DNA from: Pseudomonas migulae NBRC 103157
GTDB taxonomy: Bacteria; Pseudomonadota; Gammaproteobacteria; Pseudomonadales; Pseudomonadaceae
Length of the DNA stretch: 64,000 bases
Direction: 5' to 3'
NCBI RefSeq assembly: GCF_002091715.1
Contig: NZ_BDAG01000041.1
Location: forward strand, 1-64,000
The notes under the pieces are model-generated. The model worked only from the letters and a program-made list of their open reading frames with translations, did not search any database and was not told where the DNA came from. Each line of letters opens with the position of its first letter. Positions within the stretch are counted from its first letter, which is position 1. Both the position numbers and the translations under genes were made by a program. This document shows, one piece after another, positions 43,250-52,499 of the stretch.

Positions 43250-44473
43250 TTACTTACTCATCGCCTGCCGGTACTGCCGCGTGCGGCGGCCGATGTACAC
43301 GCGGTCGAGGATCAGCGCCCAGACTGCCGACACGTCGGGCCGCGGCTTGCGTCCACGGCTGAGGCGATGGAGCTGGAATTTCACCACCGCCATGCTCGCC
43401 AGCGCGGCCAACGGCTTGCGTTTCCAGCGAATCGGCGGCAGTTGCGGGTGGCTGTTCCGGCCTTCGCGCCAGTGTTTGACCAACTGCGGTTCAAGGGCCA
43501 GCGCCGTGCCAATACCGGCCATGGCGATGTCGCTGGCGAGCACCTGCTCGACGATCGCCAGGCGTCGAATTCCGCCTGTCACCATCACTGGCATGCGCGC
43601 CACGCTCGCCAGTTCGCCGGCCATCTCCAGAAAATACGCTTCCCGCGCCAGAGTCCGGCCATCGCGCGCCTCGCCTTGCATGGCGGGGGCTTCGTAGCTG
43701 CCGCCCGACAACTCCAACAAATCGATCTGCGAATCGTTGAGCCACTGGATCACTTGTCGGGCATCGTCGGCATCGAATCCGCCGCGCTGGAAGTCGGCAG
43801 AGTTGAGCTTCACCGCCACACAGAACTGCGGCGACACGGATTGGCGAACGGCGCGGACAACGTCCAGCAGCAAACGTGCGCGATTTTTGAGGGGGCCGCC
43901 CCAACAGTCAGTTCGACGGTTAGTCAGCGGCGACAGGAACTGACTGATCAGGTAACCGTGGGCCGCATGAATCTGCACGCCGGTGAATCCGGCTTTTTCA
44001 GCAAGCGCAGCGCTGGTGGCGAAGCGCGTGATCACCTCGGCGATATCGTCCTCGGACATCGGTTTGGGTTCGGCAAACATCTTGGAAAATGAGCCGAGAT
44101 CCAGCGCCACCGCCGAAGGTGCCCACGCTTGCTGGCCGAGGTTGGCCATGGTCTGGCGCCCCGGATGATTGAGCTGCATCCAGAACTGCGCGCCACCGGA
44201 ACGGCCAATCGTTGCCCATTGGCGAAAGCGTTCCATGTCGCGTTCATCTTCCAGCACCACGCCACCGGGGCCGGTCATCGCACGACGATCGATCATCACG
44301 TTGCCGGTCAGCAGTAATCCGGCTTCGCCCCCGGCCCAGGCCTGATACAACCGAAACAGCGCATCGGACGGCGCCTGTCCGGTATCGGCAAGGTTCTCTT
44401 CCATCGCCGCTTTGGCAATGCGATTGCCGATGGTCTGGCCGTTGGGCAAATTCAACGCTTGGAAGGGCGACAT
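43250..44473 (-). CDS. Old Yellow Enzyme-type NADH:flavin oxidoreductase
   Basis: 407 aa starting at 44473 after GAGGAG. The FMN TIM barrel shows 'NRIAKAAMEENLAD' near the start, catalytic and substrate residues in GVQIHAAHGYLISQFLSP (about 170-187), 'NRRTDCWGG', and 'MVTGGIRR' for phosphate binding. The C-terminal 60 residues ('RKPRPDVSAVWALILDRVYI') extend past the barrel. It should reduce activated C=C bonds or other electrophiles with NAD(P)H. The gene is divergent from a MerR regulator, and the shared region has a MerR-type promoter, so it is probably induced by the electrophile or oxidant that the regulator senses. Confidence 0.9.
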   Translation of the reverse strand: MSPFQALNLPNGQTIGNRIAKAAMEENLADTGQAPSDALFRLYQAWAGGEAGLLLTGNVMIDRRAMTGPGGVVLEDERDMERFRQWATIGRSGGAQFWMQLNHPGRQTMANLGQQAWAPSAVALDLGSFSKMFAEPKPMSEDDIAEVITRFATSAALAEKAGFTGVQIHAAHGYLISQFLSPLTNRRTDCWGGPLKNRARLLLDVVRAVRQSVSPQFCVAVKLNSADFQRGGFDADDARQVIQWLNDSQIDLLELSGGSYEAPAMQGEARDGRTLAREAYFLEMAGELASVARMPVMVTGGIRRLAIVEQVLASDIAMAGIGTALALEPQLVKHWREGRNSHPQLPPIRWKRKPLAALASMAVVKFQLHRLSRGRKPRPDVSAVWALILDRVYIGRRTRQYRQAMSK

Positions 44474-44500
44474 GCTTGACTCCTCATCAGTGAAGAGCAG

Positions 44501-44531
44501 AGGCTAAGCTTAAAGTTAACTTTAATGTCAA
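44501..44531 (-). promoter_or_regulatory. MerR-type promoter/operator of the oxidoreductase gene
   Basis: On the minus strand TTGACA (44526-44531) and TAGCCT (44501-44506) are separated by 19 bases. The spacer contains the perfect palindrome TTAAAGTTAACTTTAA (44510-44525). An over-long 19-20 base spacer with a central dyad is the signature of MerR-family activated promoters. Confidence 0.8.
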
Positions 44532-44550
44532 GCAGGCAAATGAGGCTGAG

Positions 44551-44961
44551 ATGAAGATTGGTGAATTGGCGCAGTTAAGCGGGTTTAACCCGTCGCGTAT
44601 TCGGTTTTACGAAGCCCAGGGCCTGATCCAGAAAGTGGAGCGCCGGGCGAACGGCTACCGGCATTATCCCGAGCAGGTTTTGCAAACGCTGTACCTCATC
44701 CAGTGCGCGCAGCAGGCCGGGTTCAGTCTGGAAGAGTTGAAGCAGTTGATGCCGGACACCGCGACCGGGGAATTCAAGCACGACGAACTGCTGGCGGGGC
44801 TCACGCGCAAAGTCGAGCAGATCGAAGAAATGCAGCTGCACCTGGCGCAGAGCAAGGCGAAGCTGTTGGCGGTGATCGACGATATTCAGGCAAAACCCGC
44901 CGGCATGGGCTGCGATGCCAATGCCGAGCGGGTGCTGGCTTCATTCAAGCATTCGCGTTGA
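44551..44961 (+). CDS. MerR-family transcriptional regulator
   Basis: 136 aa. Residues 1-70 are the MerR winged helix ('MKIGELAQLSGFNPSRIRFY', 'GYRHYPEQVLQTLYLI'), followed by a long dimerisation helix (about 78-115). There is one cysteine (Cys120, in GMGCDANAERV) near the C-terminus and no metal-binding loop, so it is not a classical mercury, copper or zinc sensor; a redox or electrophile signal is possible. It is divergent from the Old Yellow Enzyme gene with 77 bases between starts and probably controls that gene. Its 3' end overlaps the MFS gene by 17 bases. Confidence 0.9.
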   Translation: MKIGELAQLSGFNPSRIRFYEAQGLIQKVERRANGYRHYPEQVLQTLYLIQCAQQAGFSLEELKQLMPDTATGEFKHDELLAGLTRKVEQIEEMQLHLAQSKAKLLAVIDDIQAKPAGMGCDANAERVLASFKHSR

Positions 44962-46486
44962 TGACAGCAGCGGAGGGGGCGGGGATCGGATTGCGCATCA
45001 GCGTGCCCACCACCAACGCCCCCAGCAAGGCCAGTAAGCCGGCCACCAACAGCAAGAGACTGAAGCCACCGACGAACGCCTGTCGGGCCAACGGTTCGAC
45101 CGCGTTGCGAGCGGTTTCCGGCAGCAGGCCCAGCGCCGCCGTCATGTCGCCGGCCACCACCCGCGAGGCGATACCCTGAGTCTGGTCGAGCCATTGCGTA
45201 CCCTGTGCCGACAGACTGGTGCGCAGCAATTGCTCGGTATGACTGGACAGCAATGCTCCGTACACGCCGATAGCCAACACGATGGCGCTGAAGCGCATGG
45301 TGGTGCTCATGCCCGACGCCATGCCGGTACGTTCCCGTGGCACGCAGGCCATGATGTTTTTCTGCGTATCGCCATTGAGCAGTCCGGCACCGGCGCCCGT
45401 CACGGCAATCGCCAGGGCAAAGGGCAGGTATCCGCCGCTGCTGACCGCCCAGGCGCTCAGCAGGTTGCCGCTTCCTACGAGGGTCAAACCGGTGGCCATC
45501 AACGTCGCCGGGGCAAAACGGCCGGCCAGACGCACGCCGATTCGCGGGCAAATCAGCATGGTCAGGGCAAACGGCAACATGCCCAGGCCTGACGCGATGG
45601 CCGAGAAACCCAGGCCGTTCTGCAGGTAGAACGGCAGCAGCGTCATCATCACCTGGGCGCAACCGGCATAGGCAAACATACCCAACAGAGCGCCGATGAA
45701 GCGCGGGTGTTTGAACAATTGCAGGTCAACCATCGGCCGCTGCTGCATTCGCTCGATCACGACGAACAGACCCAACAACAGCGCGCCGCCGATCATCCGG
45801 GCGTAGGTGGTCGGGTTGCTCCAGCCGATCCGGTTGGCCTCGATCAGGCCCCAGATCAGGCACAGCAAACTGGCGCTGAACGCCAGGCTGCCCCACGGAT
45901 CGAGGCGTGCCGATTGAGGGTCGCGGGATTCCGGCACAGCGCGCCAGACCATCAGCATCAGAAACAGGCCCACCGGCAAATTGAGGTAAAAAATCCAGCG
46001 CCAGCCGATGTACTCGGTAATCAGCCCGCCGATGGTCGGCGCAGCGGTCATTGCCACGCCCATGCACGCGCCCCAGAACGCCCAGGCTTTCGCCCGCTCA
46101 ACTTCATCGTGAAAAGTGTGGCCGATGGAGGCGAGCGCTGAGGTCAGCAACAACGCCGCTCCGACGCCTTTGACCGCCCGTGCGATGTCGAGGAACAACG
46201 CCGTGGGTGCCGCGCCGCAACCGATCGAGGCGAGAATGAACAGGCCCAGGCCACAGAGCAGGGTTTTCTGCCGGCCAAAGCGGTCGGCAATGCTGCCTGC
46301 CGGTAAAAGCAGGGCAGCGAAGGCGAGCATGTAAGCGCTGACCACCCATTCGATGTCGGCAAAGTTCGCACCCAGGTCCCGGGCGATCGTCGGCAGCGTG
46401 ACGGCGACAATGTTGGTGTCGAGGACGATCAGCGAACAGACGCCCGATGCTGTCAGCAGTGTCAGGCGAGGACTGACACGGCTCAT
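44945..46486 (-). CDS. MFS drug:H+ antiporter, 14-TM DHA2 type
   Basis: 513 aa with about 14 hydrophobic segments. The family A motif is GSIADRFGRQKTLL (about 63-76). The antiporter C motif region reads 'ACMGVAMTAAPTIGGLITEY' (about 139-158). It resembles QacA/SmvA-type exporters of quaternary ammonium compounds and dyes, located in the inner membrane. It is divergent from a LysR gene, which is its likely regulator. The cargo is not predictable. Confidence 0.9.
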   Translation of the reverse strand: MSRVSPRLTLLTASGVCSLIVLDTNIVAVTLPTIARDLGANFADIEWVVSAYMLAFAALLLPAGSIADRFGRQKTLLCGLGLFILASIGCGAAPTALFLDIARAVKGVGAALLLTSALASIGHTFHDEVERAKAWAFWGACMGVAMTAAPTIGGLITEYIGWRWIFYLNLPVGLFLMLMVWRAVPESRDPQSARLDPWGSLAFSASLLCLIWGLIEANRIGWSNPTTYARMIGGALLLGLFVVIERMQQRPMVDLQLFKHPRFIGALLGMFAYAGCAQVMMTLLPFYLQNGLGFSAIASGLGMLPFALTMLICPRIGVRLAGRFAPATLMATGLTLVGSGNLLSAWAVSSGGYLPFALAIAVTGAGAGLLNGDTQKNIMACVPRERTGMASGMSTTMRFSAIVLAIGVYGALLSSHTEQLLRTSLSAQGTQWLDQTQGIASRVVAGDMTAALGLLPETARNAVEPLARQAFVGGFSLLLLVAGLLALLGALVVGTLMRNPIPAPSAAVINANA

Positions 46487-46651
46487 GATGTGATTGCCTT
46501 TTGGGCAAGGCCGTTGATCGCGGAGGCGCTAAGAGGTTTGACGTGCATGACATGGGCTCTCTACTGTGATTGCACCGCGAGCTTATCGCGACCGTTTGGC
46601 CTCATTGTTAGCCGGAAAACGGAACTTCATTACCTTTGAGCTAATGCACCG

Positions 46652-47518
46652 ATGGATATACGGCATTTTCGCTATTTTCTGGCCGTTGCCCGGCACGGCA
46701 ACTTCACTCGCGCCGCCGAACAACTGGGTATCGCGCCGCCGACCCTGACCCGGCAGATCCAGGACATGGAGAACGAACTCGGCACGCGCCTGTTCGTGCG
46801 CCAGACACGGGAAGTCAGCCTGACCGAAGCCGGCGCCGCGCTGGTGATCGAAGCCGAGGCGACGGTGCGGCAATTCGAATATGCCCAGCAAAATGCCCAA
46901 CGCGCCGGGCGGGGGGACATTGGCCATATCGAGTTGGGTTACGTGGCCTCGGCGGTGTACTCGGGTTTGCTGCAAAAACAGGTACAGGCCTTCAGTCGCG
47001 AGTGTCCGGACGTCAGCCTGAATGTGCGCGAAAGCCCCATGGTGTCGTTGCCGACGATGGTGCTCGAGGGGCGATTCGACATCGGTTATGTCCGCTCGCC
47101 CATGACCTTGCCTGAAGGCCTGGAGGCTATCCGCCTGGATGCCGAGGGCTTTGTGCTGGCGCTGCCGACCGAGTCGTGGCTGTGCCGGTTGACCGAGATC
47201 AGCCCGGAGCATTTGCAGGCCGAGACGTTCATCCTTCCGGAGCAGATCAGCGGCACCTTGCAAGTGGCTGCCGAAGGCGGGTTTGCGCCGAAACTGGGCG
47301 CGCAACCCGGCGGGCTGGTGGCGGTGCTGGCGTTGGTGTCGCTGGGGCAGGGCGTGGCAGTGGTGCCGGAATCGGTGGTCGGGCATGTTGGATTGCCCGG
47401 CGTCCTGTACCGGTCGATCAAGGGCTGTGAGGCGAGCTCGTGGCTGTCGTTGGTTTATCGGCGGTTTGAGAAATCGGCGGCGGTGGTGCGGTATATCGAG
47501 CGGGTCAAAAACCGCTGA
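46652..47518 (+). CDS. LysR-family regulator divergent from the MFS pump
   Basis: 288 aa. The N-terminal helix-turn-helix (MDIRHFRYFLAVARHGNFTR, 'LGIAPPTLTRQIQDMENELG') and effector domain (about 92-285, 'IELGYVASAVYSGLLQK') are normal. The 165-base gap to the divergent pump gene probably holds the shared operator. It most likely controls the pump and itself. Confidence 0.9.
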   Translation: MDIRHFRYFLAVARHGNFTRAAEQLGIAPPTLTRQIQDMENELGTRLFVRQTREVSLTEAGAALVIEAEATVRQFEYAQQNAQRAGRGDIGHIELGYVASAVYSGLLQKQVQAFSRECPDVSLNVRESPMVSLPTMVLEGRFDIGYVRSPMTLPEGLEAIRLDAEGFVLALPTESWLCRLTEISPEHLQAETFILPEQISGTLQVAAEGGFAPKLGAQPGGLVAVLALVSLGQGVAVVPESVVGHVGLPGVLYRSIKGCEASSWLSLVYRRFEKSAAVVRYIERVKNR

Positions 47519-47724
47519 CTACAGACAGGATGTCGACTTTCCCAGCCCTTTTTTCTTCAATGGAAAATTCCTACTCCAACCTGGACATACTCGATTGTGT
47601 TTCAGGAAGTACCCGACATTGAACGCGGAAATCAGGAAGCGTGTGGGGTGATACTTTTTGTTCGGTCGTAACGGGTAGCCGTCGCGGCTTTAACGTCGAA
47701 GGGTAGAAGCCAGGCACGCTTTGG

Positions 47725-47742
47725 AGTGCTATTTTTAGCACT
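47725..47742. promoter_or_regulatory. Inverted repeat upstream of the toxin-antitoxin genes
   Basis: AGTGCTA-TTTT-TAGCACT, followed by related AGCACTCTCTGGAGCACC at 47749-47767, just before the antitoxin start. It is a candidate autoregulatory operator for the antitoxin. The other 200 bases of the gap from 47519 show nothing recognisable. Confidence 0.55.
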
Positions 47743-47769
47743 TCTTAAAGCACTCTCTGGAGCACCTTC

Positions 47770-48018
47770 ATGACACACATCCTCCTTTCGAATGTTGTAG
47801 CGAGCATTTCAGAATTGAAAAAAAATCCGATGGGTACAGTGGCTGCTGGTGGAGGACTGTCTGTTGCGATCCTCAACCGCAATGAGCCGGCTTTCTATTG
47901 CGTTCCCGCCAAAGAATACGAAGCCATGATGACCAGGCTCGAAGATCTTGAGTTGATCGCCCTTTGTAAGGAACGTGAAAACGATCCGACCATAAAGGTT
48001 TCAATTGATGACCTATGA
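47770..48018 (+). CDS. Type II antitoxin, Phd/YefM (StbD)-like
   Basis: 82 aa. 'SNVVASISELKKNPMGTVAA' and 'ILNRNEPAFYCVPAKEYEAM' are the Phd/YefM DNA-binding N-terminal fold. The acidic C-terminal tail ('KERENDPTIKVSIDDL') is the usual toxin-neutralising part. It should bind the overlapping toxin and repress its own promoter. It ends 11 bases into the toxin gene. Confidence 0.9.
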   Translation: MTHILLSNVVASISELKKNPMGTVAAGGGLSVAILNRNEPAFYCVPAKEYEAMMTRLEDLELIALCKERENDPTIKVSIDDL

Positions 48019-48289
48019 GTTGGAGTTTTCTGAAAAGGCATGGAGGGAATGGAAGAAGCTCGGTGCAAATCTGCAGGAACAGTTCAAAAAGAAGCTTCAA
48101 GAGAGGCTGGTAAACCCTCACGCTCCCGCAGACCGGCTGGGCGGGTTTGGGAATGCGTACAAAATCAAACTGCGTAGCGCCGGGTATCGTCTGGTCTATC
48201 GCGTAGTGGATGAAGTGCTGGTCGTAACAGTAATAGCGGTGGGAAAGAGGGAGCGTGGAGCTATTTACAAGGAAGCAAGTGAGCGCTAG
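48008..48289 (+). CDS. Type II toxin, RelE/StbE-like mRNA interferase
   Basis: 93 aa from the ATG at 48008 (a TTG lies one codon upstream). The RelE fold is clear: 'YELEFSEKAWREWKKLGANL', 'RLGGFGNAYKIKLRSAGYRL' and 'VYRVVDEVLVVTVIAVGKRE'. The basic and aromatic active-site residues (Lys, Arg, Tyr) are present. It is expected to cut mRNA on the ribosome when free of antitoxin. It overlaps the antitoxin by 11 bases. The pair sits alone between unrelated genes, with no mobile-element trace. Confidence 0.9.
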   Translation: MTYELEFSEKAWREWKKLGANLQEQFKKKLQERLVNPHAPADRLGGFGNAYKIKLRSAGYRLVYRVVDEVLVVTVIAVGKRERGAIYKEASER

Positions 48290-48462
48290 CTGTGCGCCGC
48301 TGGGGTACAGAACCCGCTTTTATCAGACGAACACCTCAATCCGTGGATGCGCAGTGACCATGCACCTTGACGGCGCTGCTCCTTGGCATTTCCACGCACA
48401 GCGTGGGAATGATCACCGATGGCCGTCTTCGCGAGCAGGCTGACGGTCAGACGACTCAGATT

Positions 48463-49338
48463 CTATTGATGAACATCGCCGACCTGATGCTTGTGCTGGT
48501 TGTCGAGAATCACCTTGCCCCACGGTCGATAGCGCAGGGAAAACACCGCCGTAGGGTGACAGCCTGCCGATGTGGCGTCCGGCGTGGCCGGTTCCGCGCG
48601 AAACGGTTGGCCCTCGGTGCTGACCTGCCGGAAGGCTTCGCGCACGATGCCGATCGGGCAGGGCAGTGCACTGGCGTAGCCGTTGCGCACCAACGGCGGC
48701 AAACGACCGGTGCCGGCACCGTCCTGCCACCACACGTGAACTCCCGCGCTCGCCAGCCCACCCAGCCACTGGCCGTTCACCTGCGGCGCGAGCTTGCCCA
48801 CATTGAAGGCGCTGACGTGCAACGGTGCGTCCAGTTTGCCGGCGAAATCCTTGAGCTGGCGTTCCAGCGTTTGCCGACGATCCACGGCCAGGAAGTGAAA
48901 ATCGTCGAGTTCAAGCGGCAGATACCAGCCGCTGACCGGGAGCTTCCAGTCTTTGCGCAGCCGCTGTTGCTGAGCCAGTGACTGGCCGAGCTGCGCCTGC
49001 CAGTAAACGGCAAGCCCGGCGCTGTCCAGTTCATCGATGCGCTGGTAATAGGCCGGGTCCATGCGCAAGCCGAGTACCAGCTTCAGGCCTTGTTCATGGG
49101 CCAGCTCCAGACTGTTGGCGAGCCAGCCATTCGCGCCGCCGAAGTCCGAATCTCCGTAGGCAGTCCATTGCACGACGACGGTTTGCACGCTGTGTCTGGC
49201 GGTGTCTTGCCAGATCCGCCGCCATTGCGCCTGGCTGACACTGGCGTCGACGTTCAGCGGTTGATAGAAAATCTGTTCATCGGCGCGGGCCAGGGTGCTG
49301 CTCAGTAGCAGGCAAAAAACGAGTAGAAATCGCGTCAT
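48463..49338 (-). CDS. DUF4434 glycosidase-like exported protein of the Nfr operon
   Basis: 291 aa with a signal peptide (MTRFLLVFCLLLSSTLARA). The mature part looks like a TIM-barrel glycoside-hydrolase relative: 'ARHSVQTVVVQWTAYGDSDF', 'GLKLVLGLRMDPAYY', 'WYLPLELDDFHFLAVDRRQT' (an acidic pair in a strand-end position) and 'SAGVHVWWQDGAG'. It is the last gene of the overlapping wecB-nfrB-nfrA operon; its ATG shares one base with the nfrA stop. A role in trimming or releasing the polysaccharide in the periplasm is inference. Confidence 0.82.
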   Translation of the reverse strand: MTRFLLVFCLLLSSTLARADEQIFYQPLNVDASVSQAQWRRIWQDTARHSVQTVVVQWTAYGDSDFGGANGWLANSLELAHEQGLKLVLGLRMDPAYYQRIDELDSAGLAVYWQAQLGQSLAQQQRLRKDWKLPVSGWYLPLELDDFHFLAVDRRQTLERQLKDFAGKLDAPLHVSAFNVGKLAPQVNGQWLGGLASAGVHVWWQDGAGTGRLPPLVRNGYASALPCPIGIVREAFRQVSTEGQPFRAEPATPDATSAGCHPTAVFSLRYRPWGKVILDNQHKHQVGDVHQ

Positions 49339-52300
49339 CAGAAATTCAACTCCACGCCCAGCAGCACGCCGTTGCCGCCGTCATACAGATTACCGCTCAG
49401 GGATTGCTGGTATTCGGTACGCACCGTCAGGTGCGCGCGGTAAGCGTTGTAGATGTCGTCGTCGAACCACCATTGCCAACGCAGGCCGATACCGGTGCGC
49501 AGGTCCTGGCGCCAGTCGTTGCTCGGGTCCTGTGTGGCGAACTCGAGAAAGCCGTAAGGCATGATGGTTTGTGCGCCATTGAACGGCAGCTTCCAGGTGT
49601 GACCTTGCTGGAATCGCGACAGCCATTGGTGATCACCGGCCTTGGTCCACCACGCCGCGTCGAGGTAGAGGAAGCGTTCTTCCCAGTCGTTTTCATCGAC
49701 GCGCCAATCGTTGCGGAATCGCCCCTGATCGAGGAATGACGCGGTGGCGCGCAGCAGGTAATCGGTGCTGGTGTGACCGTCCTGGCGGTGGTCGTTGAAC
49801 TGGTCGGCCAGCTTTTCGGGGATGAGCAGTTGACCCAGGCTCAGATGCTGATTGTCGTTGTCATTGAACGTGCTTTGCTTGTAGATCTCGCCGTAGAAGT
49901 TGATGTTCGCGGTGCCCCACGGTTTGTAGCGCAGACCGACGCCGGTGCCGAGGGATTCGCCATAGCTCGATCGGCCCTGCCCACCGAGCAACACGCGGCC
50001 GTAGAGTGACAACGCGCTACCGGCGCGACTCGGTTCTTCTCCGAGCGCATGGTCCCAGATGGCCACTTGCACATTCTGCGAGGTGGCGCGACGTGACGAG
50101 TCGCGAAGGGTGCCATTGGGGCGGAAACTGTCGTTGGTCGAGACCCCGGCCGGCGACCAGGTGCTGGCGAGCGTGCGGCTGTCGCGGCGGGACAGGGTTT
50201 CGTGAGCGCGGCGCTGGCGATAGCGGCGGGCTTCCATGCTGCCGTCCTCATCGTCGGCGGCGATCGGGTGCTGTTCCAGGTCAATGACCCGACGCAATTC
50301 CTTGCGCGCCGCCGCGCTGTCTCCGGCTTCGTCATAACGCAGGGCGAGGGTTTCGCCGAGGCGATAGTCTTCCGGGAAATCCCGGGTAGCGCTTTGCAGG
50401 TACGGGAGGGCGTGGGCGCGCTGTTCTTTCGTGTCAGCCCCGGCGAGACGCATGCCGTAATCGGCACGGTACCGCGGGTTGTTCGGTTCGCGGCGCACGG
50501 CTTCGGCCAGCCACGTGGTGCTTTGCTCCAGCTCGCCGGCCTTCTGCGCGGTGACCGACGCCGCATAAAAATGACCGGCATCCGGCGCCTGTTGCAAGGC
50601 TGAACGTTGACGCTGCAACGCCTCTGCATGATCGCCGCGGGCGTCGGCAACCGCTGCACCGAGCGACCATTCATTGGCGCCTCGGGCTTGGCTGCGTTGC
50701 CAGTAACGTTCTGCGGCTTGAGGGTCACCAGCGGTGAGGGCGCTGCGACTGGCCGTCAGTTTGGCGTTGTCGCTCAGTTCGGCATCCGCGAAGCTGCGCC
50801 AGATGACCAGGGCGCCTGAGGAATCTCCGGCCGCCTCCAATGCATAAGCCAGCGGCAGACGGCTGCCACGGTCGCCGAGTTTTTCGGCGCTCTGATAGTA
50901 GACGACGGCTTCACCCGGTCGATCCGGCATGGCGCAGCGGCCCAGGGCGCGATAGTCGCCTGCGACCTGCGGGTGGTCGCCGATGGCTTGTTGCACCACT
51001 TTGCACTGACCCTTTTCCGCCAGTTGCGCCAACAGTTGGCCGCGAGTCGCGGGGTCGACGCGCTTGAGCAGCGACACCATGCGTTGCTGTTGCGCCGGGG
51101 TAGTCGTCGATGAAGCATAGAGCCCCGCCAGCCGTTGCAGCATGGCCACGGGCAACTTGCCGCCGTGACGATCGTAGGCGCTTTCAAGCAACTGTTGCGC
51201 GTGTTCGCGCTGGCCGGCGTTGAGCGCCAGATACGTTGCCTGATTGAGTGAACCGAGGTTGCCGGTCTGCTGGTAATGCCGCTCCCAAAGCGTTGCCGCT
51301 TCGGTGTTGCGCCCCAACGCCTGAACCAGTTCGGCTCGACGCTTCACCACGTCAGCGGTCTGTGGTTGGTCGGCGAGCCAGGCGAGCACTTTGTCGCTCT
51401 GGCCCTGGTCTTGCCAGATATCCAGCAGTTGGGCCTGTCGGCGGCTATCCCAGGGTTCCGGCAGCCGCGTGCTTTGCAGCAGCTCGGTGGCTTGCAGGCG
51501 CTGGGCCAGGATCAGCCAGGTTTGCGGTTCGTCGCTCGGTGGGCAGTTGTGCAATTGTGTGCGTGCGGCTTCCGGATCGCGACCGGACAGCCATTCGGCC
51601 GTTTCCAGGCACGGACGCTGCAATTCGCCACTCAAGCGTTGCACGGTCGGCACATCGCCGGTCTGTCGCGCCAGTTCCCACAGACGCTGGCGTTGCGCCG
51701 GATCAGCCAGATCGCTGGCCGGCAACGTTTGAATCCAGCGCTGGGCCTGCTTGACGTCACCCATGGCGATCGCCCGGTCGACCATGGCAAGGCGCACCGT
51801 GCGCGCCGCTTCGGGTGTCGGTGCCTGTTGCAGCAATTGCTGCAACGGCTGTTCGTCGAGACGTTGCACATAGGCATTGGCCAGTCGCTTCCAACCCTCG
51901 GCGTCCAGTTGCTTGCTGGCGGCCAGTGGCGCCAGTTGCTCGATGGTGCCGTCCCAGTCGCGCAATTGTTCGGACCAATTGGCGCGAGCCTCGCGCAGGA
52001 TATTGTCGTCCCCCTTGGGCGCCAGTTGCGCAAGCCAGTCGTGGGCCCGGCCTGCGCCACCAAACCTGGCCAGGCTAAGGCTGTAGGCCTGCCACAGGCG
52101 TACACGCTGATTGAGGTTGCTGGTCGTCAGCCATTGTTCCACCTGCTCGCTGCTCGGCGGATCCTGTTCGATCCAGGTCAGGCGCAGGTTGAGCAGGGCG
52201 TCGTTGTTATCCGGATTGTCCGGCAGCGCTTGCACCGCATCCTTGTAACGCCGCTGCCTGGCCAGCGCTTCCACCAGCATTGCCCGGGCTTCATCGTTGT

Positions 52301-52499
52301 TCGGCACTTTGGTCAGCAGGTGGCGCATCAGCCGCTCGACTTCGGCCCAGTTACCTTTTTTCGCCTCGCGGTAACTGCGATCCATGTAGGGGAAACTGCG
52401 GAACTGTTCGAACTCGGTCAGTGGTTCAGCGTGTATGGAAAAGGTACTCAGGCTCAGTAACAGGCTGGCGATCAGAAGGGCATGACGATCAGGCTTCAT
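49338..52499 (-). CDS. nfrA: NfrA-like outer-membrane protein (phage N4 receptor family)
   Basis: 1053 aa. A signal peptide (MKPDRHALLIASLLLSLSTF... to about residue 24) is followed by many TPR-like helical pairs (about 40-720, e.g. 'AEVERLMRHLLTKVPNNDEA'). The C-terminal region from about 800 is beta-rich and ends in F ('NGVLLGVELNF'), as outer-membrane barrels do. In E. coli NfrA is the outer-membrane part of the NGR exopolysaccharide machine used by phage N4. It would bridge periplasm and export pore. Its start overlaps the nfrB stop (ATGA). Confidence 0.88.
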   Translation of the reverse strand: MKPDRHALLIASLLLSLSTFSIHAEPLTEFEQFRSFPYMDRSYREAKKGNWAEVERLMRHLLTKVPNNDEARAMLVEALARQRRYKDAVQALPDNPDNNDALLNLRLTWIEQDPPSSEQVEQWLTTSNLNQRVRLWQAYSLSLARFGGAGRAHDWLAQLAPKGDDNILREARANWSEQLRDWDGTIEQLAPLAASKQLDAEGWKRLANAYVQRLDEQPLQQLLQQAPTPEAARTVRLAMVDRAIAMGDVKQAQRWIQTLPASDLADPAQRQRLWELARQTGDVPTVQRLSGELQRPCLETAEWLSGRDPEAARTQLHNCPPSDEPQTWLILAQRLQATELLQSTRLPEPWDSRRQAQLLDIWQDQGQSDKVLAWLADQPQTADVVKRRAELVQALGRNTEAATLWERHYQQTGNLGSLNQATYLALNAGQREHAQQLLESAYDRHGGKLPVAMLQRLAGLYASSTTTPAQQQRMVSLLKRVDPATRGQLLAQLAEKGQCKVVQQAIGDHPQVAGDYRALGRCAMPDRPGEAVVYYQSAEKLGDRGSRLPLAYALEAAGDSSGALVIWRSFADAELSDNAKLTASRSALTAGDPQAAERYWQRSQARGANEWSLGAAVADARGDHAEALQRQRSALQQAPDAGHFYAASVTAQKAGELEQSTTWLAEAVRREPNNPRYRADYGMRLAGADTKEQRAHALPYLQSATRDFPEDYRLGETLALRYDEAGDSAAARKELRRVIDLEQHPIAADDEDGSMEARRYRQRRAHETLSRRDSRTLASTWSPAGVSTNDSFRPNGTLRDSSRRATSQNVQVAIWDHALGEEPSRAGSALSLYGRVLLGGQGRSSYGESLGTGVGLRYKPWGTANINFYGEIYKQSTFNDNDNQHLSLGQLLIPEKLADQFNDHRQDGHTSTDYLLRATASFLDQGRFRNDWRVDENDWEERFLYLDAAWWTKAGDHQWLSRFQQGHTWKLPFNGAQTIMPYGFLEFATQDPSNDWRQDLRTGIGLRWQWWFDDDIYNAYRAHLTVRTEYQQSLSGNLYDGGNGVLLGVELNF

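Noticed and set aside
47519..48289. Toxin-antitoxin pair as part of a prophage or integrative element
   Set aside because: No integrase, attachment repeat, tRNA or phage gene is nearby, and the neighbouring genes are ordinary chromosomal ones.
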